NCBI RefSeq assembly: GCF_017814945.1
Contig: NZ_JAGIPX010000006.1
Coordinates: 124,001-188,000 of the forward strand
Direction of reading: 5' to 3'
DNA: 64,000 nucleotides
From: Paraburkholderia sp. LEh10
GTDB taxonomy: Bacteria; Pseudomonadota; Gammaproteobacteria; Burkholderiales; Burkholderiaceae
The notes below the pieces were generated by a model. That model saw nothing but the letters and a program-made list of their open reading frames with translations. It made no database searches and was not told the origin of the DNA. Within the stretch, counting starts at the first letter, position 1, and each line of letters begins with the position of its first letter. This document shows positions 48,433-57,497 of the stretch, piece after piece. The translations under genes and the position numbers were made by a program.

Positions 48433-48579
48433 TCAATGATGCATCGCTGCTGCAACGAGGAAGTGAAAAGGCATGGCGAGCAGCATGGTTCCAGCGAACC
48501 CGACTAGCCAAAGAATGACAAACCACATCATGCGTTTGCCGACCGTCGTGGACTCGGAGTCGGAAGTTGGATTGGACAT
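48433..48579 (-). CDS. DUF2474-type small membrane subunit of cytochrome bd
   Basis: A 48-residue peptide starting MSNPTSDSESTTVGKR, with one transmembrane helix (WFVILWLVGFAGTMLLA) and a short tail ending AAAMHH. DUF2474 peptides follow CioAB-type bd oxidase genes and probably act like CydX as a structural subunit. Its ATG lies 12 bp after the cydB stop, with AAGGGG upstream. Confidence 0.75.
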   Translation of the reverse strand: MSNPTSDSESTTVGKRMMWFVILWLVGFAGTMLLAMPFHFLVAAAMHH

Positions 48580-48591
48580 GATTGATCCCCT

Positions 48592-49590
48592 TCAATGGTA
48601 TTGGCTTCCCGCTTCCAGTTTTCCGCGGAAAACCCAATAGCCAGCAGTGGTGTACACCACGATGATCGGGATGATGATCACCGCACCGACAAGGGCAAAA
48701 AGCTGGCTCGTCCGAGGCGACGCAGCGTCCCAGAGGGTGACGCTGTTGGGTATGGCATAAGGCCATATGCTGATCAGAAGGCCGATGTAGCCAAGCAAAA
48801 TGAGAACCAGGCACAACACAAACGGCGCAAGATCCGAGCCGCGTTTTACCGCGATGTACATCAGCGCAGTTGTGATTGCGACGAGGAAGGGCACGGGATA
48901 CAACCTGTAGCGAAACGATGATTCGAACCAGCGCGCTGCAATCTGCGCATCAGTCAGCGGTGTCCAGATACTGACGGCTACGATAAACCCGAGCAAGGCG
49001 ATCGTCAGCGGCCATACCAGCGCACGGAGGCGATCCTGAAACTCGCCATCTGTCTTGAGCACCAGATAAGTCGCCCCTTGCAGCGCATAGGTGACCATCA
49101 AACCCATACCCGTAAAAAAGCTGAACGGTGTCACCCAAAAGAACGGATCGCCGGAAAAGACTCCGTTCCTCACGGGAATGCCGTGGAGATAGGCGCCCAG
49201 AATCACACCTTGAAAAAACGCAGCGCCTGCGGAACCGCAAATGAACGCAAGGCTCCACATGTTCTTCGTGCGACTGGCCTTGCCGCGGACTTCGAACGAT
49301 ACGCCACGAAAGATCAGGCATACCAGCATGAACGTAACCGGCAGATAAAGTCCGGATAGAGCGACCGAATAGACCATCGGAAAAGCCGCGAACAACGCTG
49401 CCCCTCCCAACACCAGCCAGGTTTCATTGCCGTCCCAGACGGGCGCGATGCTATGCATCATCATGTCTCTCTCGCTGTCGACCGGGAAGAACGGAAAGAT
49501 CATTCCGATGCCCAAGTCGAACCCGTCAAGAGCAATGTACATAAAGAGGCCGAGTGCGATGATGGCGGCCCAAACTACGGTGACGTCCAT
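48592..49590 (-). CDS. cydB: Cytochrome bd ubiquinol oxidase subunit II
   Basis: A 332-residue membrane subunit with about eight helices. MDVTVVWAAIIALGLFMYI, LDGFDLGIGM and the strongly conserved HSIAPVWDGNETWLVLGG identify CydB/CioB. It pairs with subunit I to reduce oxygen to water with quinol electrons. ATG 49590 is the family start although the frame runs further upstream. It starts 40 bp after the subunit I stop and is followed by DUF2474. Confidence 0.9.
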   Translation of the reverse strand: MDVTVVWAAIIALGLFMYIALDGFDLGIGMIFPFFPVDSERDMMMHSIAPVWDGNETWLVLGGAALFAAFPMVYSVALSGLYLPVTFMLVCLIFRGVSFEVRGKASRTKNMWSLAFICGSAGAAFFQGVILGAYLHGIPVRNGVFSGDPFFWVTPFSFFTGMGLMVTYALQGATYLVLKTDGEFQDRLRALVWPLTIALLGFIVAVSIWTPLTDAQIAARWFESSFRYRLYPVPFLVAITTALMYIAVKRGSDLAPFVLCLVLILLGYIGLLISIWPYAIPNSVTLWDAASPRTSQLFALVGAVIIIPIIVVYTTAGYWVFRGKLEAGSQYH

Positions 49591-49630
49591 GCGATGCTCC
49601 GGGTGCGTGAAGGATATGGATTGCGGGGAA

Positions 49631-51025
49631 CTATTCCGTTGCGGCGGCGAGAGGACGCCGCCCGGTCGCTTGTGCAGGATCGACGGGTTCTGGCGCTGGC
49701 GTGTCATGCTCCGCATGCCCCGGTCCGGCGTGAATGAGCTTCATGATGTAGTAGATGCCCGTGCCGAACACGAGAAAGTAGACCATCACGAAGACAAGCA
49801 GGGACACGCCGGCGCTTTGTGCTGTCACGGGCGAGACGGCATCTTTCGTTCGCAGCACACCGTAGACGACCCAGGGTTGGCGGCCGGCCTCGGTGGTGAT
49901 CCAGCCTGCAATCAGCGAGACGATGCCCGCCGGTCCCATCAGCACCGTGAGCCATTGGTAAGGACGGAACTCGAAAAGCATGCTGCCTTTGCGCAGGATG
50001 ACGCCGACGATCGCAGTCAATATCATCAACACGCCAAGACCCGCCATGATGCGAAACGTCCAGAAAATGAGCGATGAGTTCGGACGATCTTCTTTGGGAA
50101 ATTCCTTCAGTCCACGAATTTCGCCATCCCAGCTGTGCGTAAGAATCAGACTGCCGAGATGCGGTATCTTGATTGCGTAGCGGGTTTCTTCGGCCTGCAT
50201 GTCGGGAAAGCCAATGAGGTTCAGCGCAGTGCCGCCTTTCTCGGTCTCCCACAGCCCTTCGATAGCGGCGATCTTTGCCGGTTGGTAATGACGCGTGTTC
50301 AGCCCGTGCTGATCGCCGACGAACGCCTGGATGGGGGCAAGAAACAGCAGCAACCACAGCGCCATCGAGTACATCGTTTTCACTTCGGGATCGCGGCGTC
50401 CGTGCAGCAGATGCCAGCCTCCCGTTGCTGCGACGATAAGCGCGGCGACGATAAAGGCGGCCATCGTCATATGCGCCAGCCGATACGGAAAAGATGGGTT
50501 GAAAACCACGGCGAACCAGTCGGCAGGCACGACGTGTCCGTGCTCGACGGAAAAGCCTTGCGGCGTTTGCATCCAGCTATTCGAGGACAATATCCAGAAG
50601 GTCGAAATCAGCGTGCCGATCGCGACCAGTACCGTGGCGGCGAAATGGGCCTTCGGTCCCACTTTTTGCCAGCCGAAGAGCATGATTCCAAGAAACCCTG
50701 CCTCCAGGAAAAAGGCGGTCATCACCTCATAGGTCAGAAGCGGACCGGTGATCGGTCCTGCGAAGCTGGAGAAACCGGACCAGTTGGTCCCGAACTCATA
50801 GGCCATGACAACGCCGGACACCACGCCCATTCCGAAACCAACGGCGAAGATCCTGGACCAGTAAATGCACAGTTCCTTGTAGTGCGGTTTGCCCGTTTTC
50901 AGGTAGCAGCCTTCGAGCACTGCCAGAAAGCTGGCCAGCCCTATGCTGAGTGCCGGAAACATGATGTGGAAGGAGACTGTGAAGGCGAACTGAAGCCGTG
51001 AAAGATCGAGCGCATTGGCATCCAT
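49631..51025 (-). CDS. cydA: Cytochrome bd ubiquinol oxidase subunit I (CioA-like)
   Basis: A 464-residue subunit that holds haems b558, b595 and d. DLSRLQFAFTVSFHIMFPALSIG supplies the N-terminal His, and GRQPWVVYGVLRT is the conserved GRQPW motif. The short Q-loop and total length below 480 residues fit the cyanide-insensitive CioA branch, consistent with the DUF2474 partner. The start at 51025 (MDANALDLSRL) is preferred over an upstream frame extension. The oxidase gives high-affinity, non-proton-pumping respiration. Confidence 0.9.
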   Translation of the reverse strand: MDANALDLSRLQFAFTVSFHIMFPALSIGLASFLAVLEGCYLKTGKPHYKELCIYWSRIFAVGFGMGVVSGVVMAYEFGTNWSGFSSFAGPITGPLLTYEVMTAFFLEAGFLGIMLFGWQKVGPKAHFAATVLVAIGTLISTFWILSSNSWMQTPQGFSVEHGHVVPADWFAVVFNPSFPYRLAHMTMAAFIVAALIVAATGGWHLLHGRRDPEVKTMYSMALWLLLFLAPIQAFVGDQHGLNTRHYQPAKIAAIEGLWETEKGGTALNLIGFPDMQAEETRYAIKIPHLGSLILTHSWDGEIRGLKEFPKEDRPNSSLIFWTFRIMAGLGVLMILTAIVGVILRKGSMLFEFRPYQWLTVLMGPAGIVSLIAGWITTEAGRQPWVVYGVLRTKDAVSPVTAQSAGVSLLVFVMVYFLVFGTGIYYIMKLIHAGPGHAEHDTPAPEPVDPAQATGRRPLAAATE

Positions 51026-51398
51026 CGAAATCACCTTTAACCACGCGCGCCTGTGTTCCGGGACGTAACACGCTCTTTTCCAGAGGTACGTGCGTGCGTC
51101 GCAAGAAAGTACGGCGTCGCTCAAAGATTTGTGCCGCCAGTTTCAGAGATCGACTTTCCGCTTTGGAGACGTCGGGGTCGAAGGTTCCTCGAGAGGGAAA
51201 GGTGTAAGGTCTGCCCGGAATGCGAGTGCTCTCGATGGCAACACACTAGCGCGACAAACCGGTGCGGGAAAATAGTACTGCGGTATGGGCGCGCCTTAAG
51301 GTGGCATCGGAACCCTATACCGTCGTATAGATTTGGACGTGAGCAGCGTCGTGCCATCTCGGGCGACGGGCCCTGCAGTGTTACATTCGTGCACGCAG
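51026..51398. other. Region upstream of the bd oxidase operon
   Basis: 373 bp without a credible gene. The bd oxidase promoter must lie here on the minus strand; I see no clear FNR/ANR palindrome. Confidence 0.4.
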
Positions 51399-51770
51399 CT
51401 ATGGCTTACCCACCGCTTGCTGAATCCTGGCGAGTATCACGTTCGAATCGAGAGGCTTTTCCAGGTATGCAATCGCACCGTTGGCAAGCGCCACGGCCTC
51501 GTCCTGCACATTCGGATATCCCGTGATGAAAATCGTTGGAGGCGCGATTCCTCCGGAAGCCAGTTGCGCGTGCATTTCAATGCCCGACATCCCCGGCATG
51601 GTGACATCCGAGATCAGCAATCGCGTATTCCGGGCGGCGCCAGAGCGAAGGAACGCATCGGCGCAATCGAAAGAGGCGACATCCCACCCTATGGAGCGAA
51701 TGAGATTCTCGATCGCCTCTCGAACCGATTCGTCATCTTCTACTATCGAAACAATAGCGGTAGGCGTCAC
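51399..51770 (-). CDS. Single-domain FixJ-like response regulator (receiver only)
   Basis: A 123-residue receiver domain without an output domain. Acidic pocket VEDDESV, phospho-acceptor Asp in LLISDVTMPGMSG, switch Thr in FITGYPNV and Lys in LEKPLD are all present. I prefer GTG 51770, which has GAGGGG six nt upstream; the frame also opens at GTG 51794. Such proteins act as phosphate shuttles or sinks. It is divergent to the FixJ regulator at 52085 with a palindrome between them. Confidence 0.8.
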   Translation of the reverse strand: MTPTAIVSIVEDDESVREAIENLIRSIGWDVASFDCADAFLRSGAARNTRLLISDVTMPGMSGIEMHAQLASGGIAPPTIFITGYPNVQDEAVALANGAIAYLEKPLDSNVILARIQQAVGKP

Positions 51771-52084
51771 GGAAGCCCCTCGGACGGGTTTCACAGGTGG
51801 ACTGCACGGCGACCCTGTTGGTGTGGACGGTTATTTTTCTAGAATAATAGGCCCCCTTCGGTGCGGTAACCATACATTGGTATAAAAATACGCATGGTTT
51901 ATGTAAGACCTTGCAGGCAAGGTGTAATCAATATCGGTGCCAAGCGATCGCCCGTGTATTGACAGAGCAGCGACAGTCAACGAAACCGGCCCTTACGACG
52001 TGAAGCGTTGCATTTGGAGCCGTCCGGCGCAACACCCGCATCGAGCGGATAATTGGACGACAAATGTTGTGAGAGGGGATGCAA
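51771..52084. other. Divergent intergenic region between two response regulators
   Basis: 314 bp without a gene. It contains a TATAAAAATA stretch at about 51881-51890 and the palindrome at 51908-51923. Confidence 0.4.
51908..51923. promoter_or_regulatory. Candidate operator palindrome
   Basis: ACCTTGC-AG-GCAAGGT, a perfect 7-bp inverted repeat with a 2-bp centre, between the divergent response regulator genes. No binder is known. Confidence 0.45.
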
Positions 52085-52756
52085 ATGACGACCACCGGCA
52101 AATCGACTTCGGGTGATGGCGACGGTTCGCTGACGCCGTCGATCGTCTACATCATCGACGACGATGAAGACGTGAGGGAGTCGCTAGGCAGTCTGTTGCG
52201 CTCGGTGGGGCATCGCGTCGAAGCCTTCAGCTCCCCAGTCGAATTCATCGCGTTTCGTCGAGAGAATATTCCAAGTTGCCTGATCCTCGATGTGCGGCTG
52301 CGCAGTGAAAGCGGACTCGCTTTCCAGCAGTCGATCGCAAATCTCGCGCCCCATATTCCGATTCTTTTCATCACAGGTTTTCCAGACGTCGAGATGTCGG
52401 TCAAGGCGATGAAGGCGGGGGCGATGGATTTCTTCTCCAAGCCTTTCCGCGAGCAGGATATGCTCGACGCTGTCACCCAGGCGCTGCGTCGCGATGCCGA
52501 ACGTCTGGCATTCGAGTCTTCCATTGCCGAATTGCGCGGCCGGTACGAATCGTTGACGCCCAAAGAGCGCGACGTCCTCGAGTATGTGCTTGCCGGGCTG
52601 CTCAACAAGCAGATCGCGGATGAAATGCACCTCAGTGAAATCACGATCAAGCTGCATCGCGGCCAGGTGATGCGCAAGATGGGTGCGCGATCAGTGGTTG
52701 AACTGGTTCGCCACGCGCAGGTGCTGGGTGTGAATCCCCGGGCGCGCCGCACCTGA
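52085..52756 (+). CDS. FixJ/LuxR-type response regulator
   Basis: A 223-residue two-domain regulator: receiver (YIIDDDEDVRESL, acceptor Asp in CLILDVRLRSESG, Thr in FITGFPDVEMSVKAMKAGA, Lys in FSKPFREQD) and a C-terminal LuxR-type helix-turn-helix (LTPKERDVLEYVLAGLLNKQ and SEITIKLHRGQVM). ATG 52085 has GAGGGG six nt upstream; the overlapping ATG 52079 is too close to it. It resembles the FixJ-type protein at 53.8 kb. No kinase is adjacent on its strand. Confidence 0.87.
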   Translation: MTTTGKSTSGDGDGSLTPSIVYIIDDDEDVRESLGSLLRSVGHRVEAFSSPVEFIAFRRENIPSCLILDVRLRSESGLAFQQSIANLAPHIPILFITGFPDVEMSVKAMKAGAMDFFSKPFREQDMLDAVTQALRRDAERLAFESSIAELRGRYESLTPKERDVLEYVLAGLLNKQIADEMHLSEITIKLHRGQVMRKMGARSVVELVRHAQVLGVNPRARRT

Positions 52757-53075
52757 CTTCCGTGCCTGTCACGAAGCACTCCGTCAAGGCTCACTAACCA
52801 AAAGTATAAGGTCCAGCCATTTTCCTCACGAGGCGCAACCCTTTGTAGGTCTGGCATCGCTCGCGATGCGGCGATATCTTGAATGGGCCGCGTTCGCTTC
52901 ATGCAGTGCGCCCGCAAGGCCCGCCCGAAGCCGAAATCGCGTTTGATCCGCACCACGACCGCGACGGATCATCTCCGCGACAGCGCGCGGCCCCGTTTGA
53001 AGGGGAGGCTGTGTCAGCGGCTCACGCTTCGTGATTCCGCCGACATCGGAATGCAAGTGTCGAATGGAGGCGCAG
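52757..53075. other. Spacer before the DUF3331 gene
   Basis: 319 bp with only overlapping short frames on both strands. I see nothing I can name. Confidence 0.35.
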
Positions 53076-53567
53076 ATGCTGCTAGACGCAAACCTCGTCG
53101 ATCCGTGGACCCGGACAATCAATCTTCTGTCTTTGCCTTCGGATCCACCGTGCACGATTGAAGAGCCCATTGACCAGCCTCCACGGCGCAGGGCGCCCAC
53201 CGAGAGCAACGCCGCGACATGGGAACCAAGCGTGAGCGTCATCGATCGACCAAGTGCATTGACCGTCGTGCTCGATTGGCGTGATCCGACAAAGTGCTGC
53301 TATCGCGAGCAGCTATGGGTAGCCGCGCGTGCGCGTGTGTCGGGCCGCTGCGCAATGACAGGCGCCGCGATCGAACCGGGAGACGACATCTTCCGTCCAC
53401 GCCCGGCGCGTCCCGCGCCGCGCAACGTGACGGCAATGGTGCTCGCGTCGGCGGTGGAAGCGCGCGCCGCTTCGCTGCCACCGTTGCTCGAGCAGCGCTG
53501 CGGGCCGTGTTCCGCCGAAGATGTGCGCCGATATGCAGAAGAGCCGGCGCTAGACGCCGCCGGGTGA
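53076..53567 (+). CDS. DUF3331-domain protein
   Basis: A 163-residue protein of a Burkholderia-group family of unknown function. Visible are DPWTRTINLLSLP at the start, VSVIDRPSALTVVLDWRDP, then GRCAMTGAAIEPGDDIFRP and RPAPRNVTAMVLAS. Cysteines in CCYREQ, RCAMTG and RCGPC suggest metal binding, but this is not shown. GGAGG five nt upstream selects ATG 53076. The family is scattered among symbiosis and regulatory loci. Confidence 0.75.
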   Translation: MLLDANLVDPWTRTINLLSLPSDPPCTIEEPIDQPPRRRAPTESNAATWEPSVSVIDRPSALTVVLDWRDPTKCCYREQLWVAARARVSGRCAMTGAAIEPGDDIFRPRPARPAPRNVTAMVLASAVEARAASLPPLLEQRCGPCSAEDVRRYAEEPALDAAG

Positions 53568-53777
53568 AACGCTGTCGTCGGTTGATTAAGTGGAGAGGCA
53601 CAGACGCGATTCTTCGCACATTAGTCTGCCGCATTAAACATGCGCTCAGCGTGTATGTAAATGAGGGTGCCTTCGGGAATTTTTATCTGTCTCCAGACGC
53701 ATTATTCGGAAAATAAAGTGGTCCTGCTGCGCGGCGGTGAGTAGTATTAGATTGGGATCGTTTCACGGGACAAGACA

Positions 53778-54470
53778 GTGAACGGCAATCTGGCGGGTCA
53801 GCGTGCAACCGAAAATCCAACCGTGTTCATCGTCGACGACGACGAAGACGTGCGCGACGCGCTGCAGCAATTGTTGAGATCGGTTGGCACCAAGGCTAGC
53901 GTCTTCTCCAACGGAGAAGCGTTGATCGAGGCGCTGAAAGACGGAGCTCTGAATGACGCACCCGCGTGTATCGTGCTCGACGTTCGTCTCAAAGGCCAAA
54001 GTGGTCTGATGGTGCAGCAGGAGCTTGCACGACGCGGCGTGTCTCATCCAGTGATTTTCCTGACTGGGTACGGCGACATCGTCATGACCGTCAAGGCAAT
54101 GAAGGCGGGCGCGGTGGATTTCCTCACGAAACCATTGCGTGATCAGGATCTACTCGACGCGATCGCGGAAGCGATCAGCCTGGACCGCTTGAGGCTGGCC
54201 GATGCGTCGGCCTTGCAAGACCTGCAGGACCGCTGGATCGAGCTGACACCGCGGCAAAAACAGGTGATGCATCGTATCGCGCGCGGCATGCTGAATAAAC
54301 AGATAGCCAGTGAACTCGGCGTCAGCGAAATCACTGTGAAGATATACCGCGGGGAAGGCATGAAGCGCCTCGGAGTGAAGACGCTCGGAGAGTTCATCCA
54401 GAAAGCAAAACTGCTGGGACTCGCCGTTGCGCCATCCGAGTCCGCATCGTGGGAAGGCGCTGATCGCTAA
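53778..54470 (+). CDS. FixJ/LuxR-type response regulator, paired with a convergent kinase
   Basis: A 230-residue regulator: receiver (FIVDDDEDVRDAL, acceptor Asp in CIVLDVRLKGQSG, FLTGYGDIVMTVKAMKAGA, LTKPLRDQD) and a LuxR-type helix-turn-helix (LTPRQKQVMHRIARGMLNKQ and SEITVKIYRGEGM). The start is GTG 53778 with GGGA upstream. Its stop overlaps by 4 bp that of the convergent histidine kinase, the likely cognate sensor. Confidence 0.85.
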   Translation: MNGNLAGQRATENPTVFIVDDDEDVRDALQQLLRSVGTKASVFSNGEALIEALKDGALNDAPACIVLDVRLKGQSGLMVQQELARRGVSHPVIFLTGYGDIVMTVKAMKAGAVDFLTKPLRDQDLLDAIAEAISLDRLRLADASALQDLQDRWIELTPRQKQVMHRIARGMLNKQIASELGVSEITVKIYRGEGMKRLGVKTLGEFIQKAKLLGLAVAPSESASWEGADR

Positions 54471-55792
54471 GGCTCGGGCGGCGAGTGAGACACGGTGTCG
54501 CTATCATAGTCGTCGCCAACGCGATCCAGCATGAACGAAAACCGGCTTCCGTGAGGCTCGGCGTTGTCGTGCCATAGTTCACCGCCGTGTGCTTCGATGA
54601 TTCTCTTGCACACGGATAGGCCAATTCCCATACCAAGCGTTTTCGTGGTCACGAAAGGGAGAAACAGCTTCTCTCTGCGCTCCTGAGAAATGCCGAGCCC
54701 TGAGTCGGCGACAGAAATGACGATCGCTTGTCCGCGTCCGGCTTCCGATGAAATCGTGACCACCCGCGCGCGGTCGGTGACGTGAGACATTGCATCGAGC
54801 GCGTTGGCCAGAAGATGCTGGACGACCTGTTGAATCTGCAGGCGATCACCCAGCACGGATCGTATGTTATCCATGCCGGTGAGCGTGACTTCTGCGCGAT
54901 GATCGTCGATGCGCTTGCGTGATAGCAGCACCACTTCGCGTATCGCAGCGTGGATATCAAATCTCTGGAACGATCGATCAGGCTGCCGGATCAGCGCGCG
55001 AAGTTCGTCAATCGATTTTTTCGCTCTTGCCGTGCAGCTTCGAACCTTGTCAAGGCTGACCTTGACCTCATCGAGGTTGGGCACATCGCGCTGGAGCCAA
55101 CGGAGCCCGGCGCCTGTCGAGGCGTCGATAGCGCTGAGCGGTTGGCTCAGTTCGTGAATGATCGACGCGAGAAGTTCGCCCATGTTCGTTTCGCAAAATG
55201 CCTCGAACAGTTCGTCGCGTGCATGATGCAATTGATTTTCTGTGTAACCCAAAGGGTGCTTCTGAGCGTCGTGTGCCGGCTTCACGATTGCATGTGCGAG
55301 AGAAGTACCGATTTGCGACGCCATGCGTTCTATCAGGGCACGCGTATCGGCGGAAAAGGCGGCATTAGATTCGTTGCTTTGCAGGTAGAGAACAGCGATG
55401 AGATCGTGCTCGCAATATAGCGGAAGGCCGAATCCGGTATGCGGAAGGCAATCTTGAGCAATGTTGCCGCTGTTCAGTTGATTGCATTGAGCTCTCGCAT
55501 CGACCATTGATGTCATCCCGGTGCGCAGTACTGAATGTCCGATAAAAAGGCTGAGTGGTTCCGGTTTGATCGATGAGCCGAATTCGACGACGATGTCGTG
55601 CTCCTGTTTCGCTCGTGCCCGCACACACAAGCCGCTCTCTGCACGGAACATCAATTGACACACGGTGGCACCCGTGCTGACAAGGACCATGCGCATGATC
55701 GTTTCCATCACGCGTTTGAGTGCGATATCATCGGACTGGTCAGCCTGAACCGTAGCGGGCGCTTCTGTGTTTGCTTCACGGTAACTCGACAT
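54467..55792 (-). CDS. Soluble GAF-domain sensor histidine kinase
   Basis: A 441-residue kinase without transmembrane helices. A GAF domain covers about residues 20-180 (with GFGLPLYCEHDLIAVLYLQS), then HisKA with the acceptor His in IIHELSQPLSAIDAS, and HATPase_c with LLANALDAM, DSGLGIS and GMGIGLSVC. The HELxQPLxAI pattern matches the C-terminus of the giant kinase at 3-9 kb, so both belong to the family that works with FixJ regulators. ATG 55792 has GGAGGG upstream; an upstream frame extension is less likely. Confidence 0.87.
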   Translation of the reverse strand: MSSYREANTEAPATVQADQSDDIALKRVMETIMRMVLVSTGATVCQLMFRAESGLCVRARAKQEHDIVVEFGSSIKPEPLSLFIGHSVLRTGMTSMVDARAQCNQLNSGNIAQDCLPHTGFGLPLYCEHDLIAVLYLQSNESNAAFSADTRALIERMASQIGTSLAHAIVKPAHDAQKHPLGYTENQLHHARDELFEAFCETNMGELLASIIHELSQPLSAIDASTGAGLRWLQRDVPNLDEVKVSLDKVRSCTARAKKSIDELRALIRQPDRSFQRFDIHAAIREVVLLSRKRIDDHRAEVTLTGMDNIRSVLGDRLQIQQVVQHLLANALDAMSHVTDRARVVTISSEAGRGQAIVISVADSGLGISQERREKLFLPFVTTKTLGMGIGLSVCKRIIEAHGGELWHDNAEPHGSRFSFMLDRVGDDYDSDTVSHSPPEP

Positions 55793-56189
55793 GTCGCCGC
55801 CCTCCCGATCCAGAAAAATCAGCACCTTTGCATGCGCCGCCTGCTTTCTGCTTCCGCTCGTTCGCTTGCCATATTGCAAATCATTTGCCGAGTATAGATC
55901 GCTTGAGTCGACCGTTAGTTCTAGTGTGTTGGTGAGTCCACGTTAAGAATGAAGACACTTGAATACCGTGACGCAGAGGCTATACACGGCATTACCGCTT
56001 CCGCCGCTGATAAAGACGTCTGGAACATACACATATCCGTGCGCATTGAAAAAATCACGTTTCATATCAGATCGATTTTCATCAACAACAATGGCAATCT
56101 CTCTCATGTGGATCGTTTGATCGATGACGAGAAAGCGAAATGCACGTACCTGTCAATTCAGACGGAGTTACCCATCCAAAGAGGTGCGT
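55793..56189. other. Divergent intergenic region, kinase/LysR
   Basis: 397 bp, relatively AT-rich, between the histidine kinase (-) and the LysR gene (+). An open frame from 55949 runs into the LysR gene in another phase and shows no family features; I do not call it. Confidence 0.4.
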
Positions 56190-57143
56190 ATGGACAAGCT
56201 TCGGAACATGCGAGTTTTTGCACGGGTGGTCGAAATGGGCAGCTTCACGAATGTGGCCAGACAGCTGAACAGCACTACCGGTAACGTATCGAGAGCGGTC
56301 ACGGAACTCGAACAGGATCTCTCTACGCGGCTCATACAGCGAACAACAAGGCGTCTCGCGGTGACGGAATCCGGTCAACGCTACTACACGAGATGCAAGA
56401 AAATCCTCGAAGAAGTCGACTACGCCGATGCGGAAGCGCGCGAAGCGATAAGCGAGCCGCGTGGCGTGTTGAGGGTGCACTCGATTCCCGGTCTCGGTCA
56501 AAAACACGTGACAACGGCGATCATCGCGTATCGAAAGGAGCATCCGTCCGTTTGCGTGGAGCTGACCCTCACTCAGGACATGCCGGATCTGGTCAGCGAC
56601 GCGATCGACGTGTCGATTTTCTCTGCGATTACGCTGCCCGACTCGGCGAATGTCGCGCAGATCATTGGTTCGAGCCGTTCAGTTCTCGTTGCATCGGCGG
56701 ACTACATCGCCAGAAGCGGCGCGCCTGAAACGCTCGATGATCTCTCTCGGCACACCTGTGTGCGCATCAATACGCCGCCCTATCCATCGGACGACTGGAT
56801 TCTGTGCAGCGCTTCCGAAGAGTTCGTTTTCACGCCATCGGATTCGTATTTCTCAGTCAATGATCATGAAGCGATGTCTGTTGCTTTACGGGCAGGCGCA
56901 GGTATCGGCTTGTTGTCCGTGTACTCGGTTATGGAGGACTTGCGCCTCGGGAGTCTGGTGCGCGTCCTGCCGGAACTTTCCACGCATCCACGCTTTGTCT
57001 ACGCGATATACCCGTCACGACAATACCTTGAAGCGAAGATCAGAACGTTTGTCGAATTCATCAAACAGAGCGTTGGGCATAGCCTATCCGAGGAAGAAGA
57101 CGCCATCGGCGCATGGTCGAACGATAAAAGCGCGAAAGAATAA
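56190..57143 (+). CDS. LysR-family transcriptional regulator
   Basis: A 317-residue regulator of the CrgA/DsdC-like subgroup, opening with MDKLRNMRVFARVVEMGSF; the helix-turn-helix lies at about residues 18-40 and LIQRTTRRLAVTESG follows. The effector domain runs from GVLRVHSIPGLGQKHV onward. GAGG precedes ATG 56190. It is convergent with the next gene, stops touching. Possible targets are the efflux operon at 58.3 kb, but orientation gives no direct support. Confidence 0.85.
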   Translation: MDKLRNMRVFARVVEMGSFTNVARQLNSTTGNVSRAVTELEQDLSTRLIQRTTRRLAVTESGQRYYTRCKKILEEVDYADAEAREAISEPRGVLRVHSIPGLGQKHVTTAIIAYRKEHPSVCVELTLTQDMPDLVSDAIDVSIFSAITLPDSANVAQIIGSSRSVLVASADYIARSGAPETLDDLSRHTCVRINTPPYPSDDWILCSASEEFVFTPSDSYFSVNDHEAMSVALRAGAGIGLLSVYSVMEDLRLGSLVRVLPELSTHPRFVYAIYPSRQYLEAKIRTFVEFIKQSVGHSLSEEEDAIGAWSNDKSAKE

Positions 57144-57422
57144 TCAGTGATGCCGGAAAGTCCAGGCTTGGCTCGACTGCTTTGCGCTTTCGCCCATATC
57201 TGAGCTTGACGCAGCAACGCCACCGACATCGCCCGCGTAACTGCTTCGTTCGTTCATACGCTCAACCGCGAGCGTCTGCGAGTTCTGGCCGCTCTGCGAT
57301 GCCGGTGCGCCGACATAGGGCCGATAGAATGGCGCTGGCCCATATCCGCTCCCGAACGCAGAAGGGGCGACGGAAGTCGCCGTTGCAGCGATGATGAGTC
57401 CCGCAAACAATGCTCGTTTCAT
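57144..57422 (-). CDS. Small secreted hypothetical protein
   Basis: A 92-residue protein with a signal peptide (MKRALFAGLIIAATATSV, cleavage near AFG). The mature part is rich in Ser, Gly, Ala and Gln and contains GYGPAPFYRPYVGAP, suggesting little fixed structure. GGAG lies 7 nt before ATG 57422. I do not recognise a named family, though similar short periplasmic proteins are common in Burkholderia. Confidence 0.6.
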   Translation of the reverse strand: MKRALFAGLIIAATATSVAPSAFGSGYGPAPFYRPYVGAPASQSGQNSQTLAVERMNERSSYAGDVGGVAASSSDMGESAKQSSQAWTFRHH

Positions 57423-57497
57423 GATCGACTCCGGAAATGCTATCTGGGACCATGGAATCGCGGTCCCACTCACGACAATCCCATCAATCTCGATGCT

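Noticed and set aside
52826..53242. 138-residue minus-strand frame before DUF3331
   Set aside because: Arg/Ser-rich and overlapping the DUF3331 gene in antisense.
55949..56284. 111-residue frame before the LysR gene
   Set aside because: It overlaps the LysR start in another phase and has no recognisable features.
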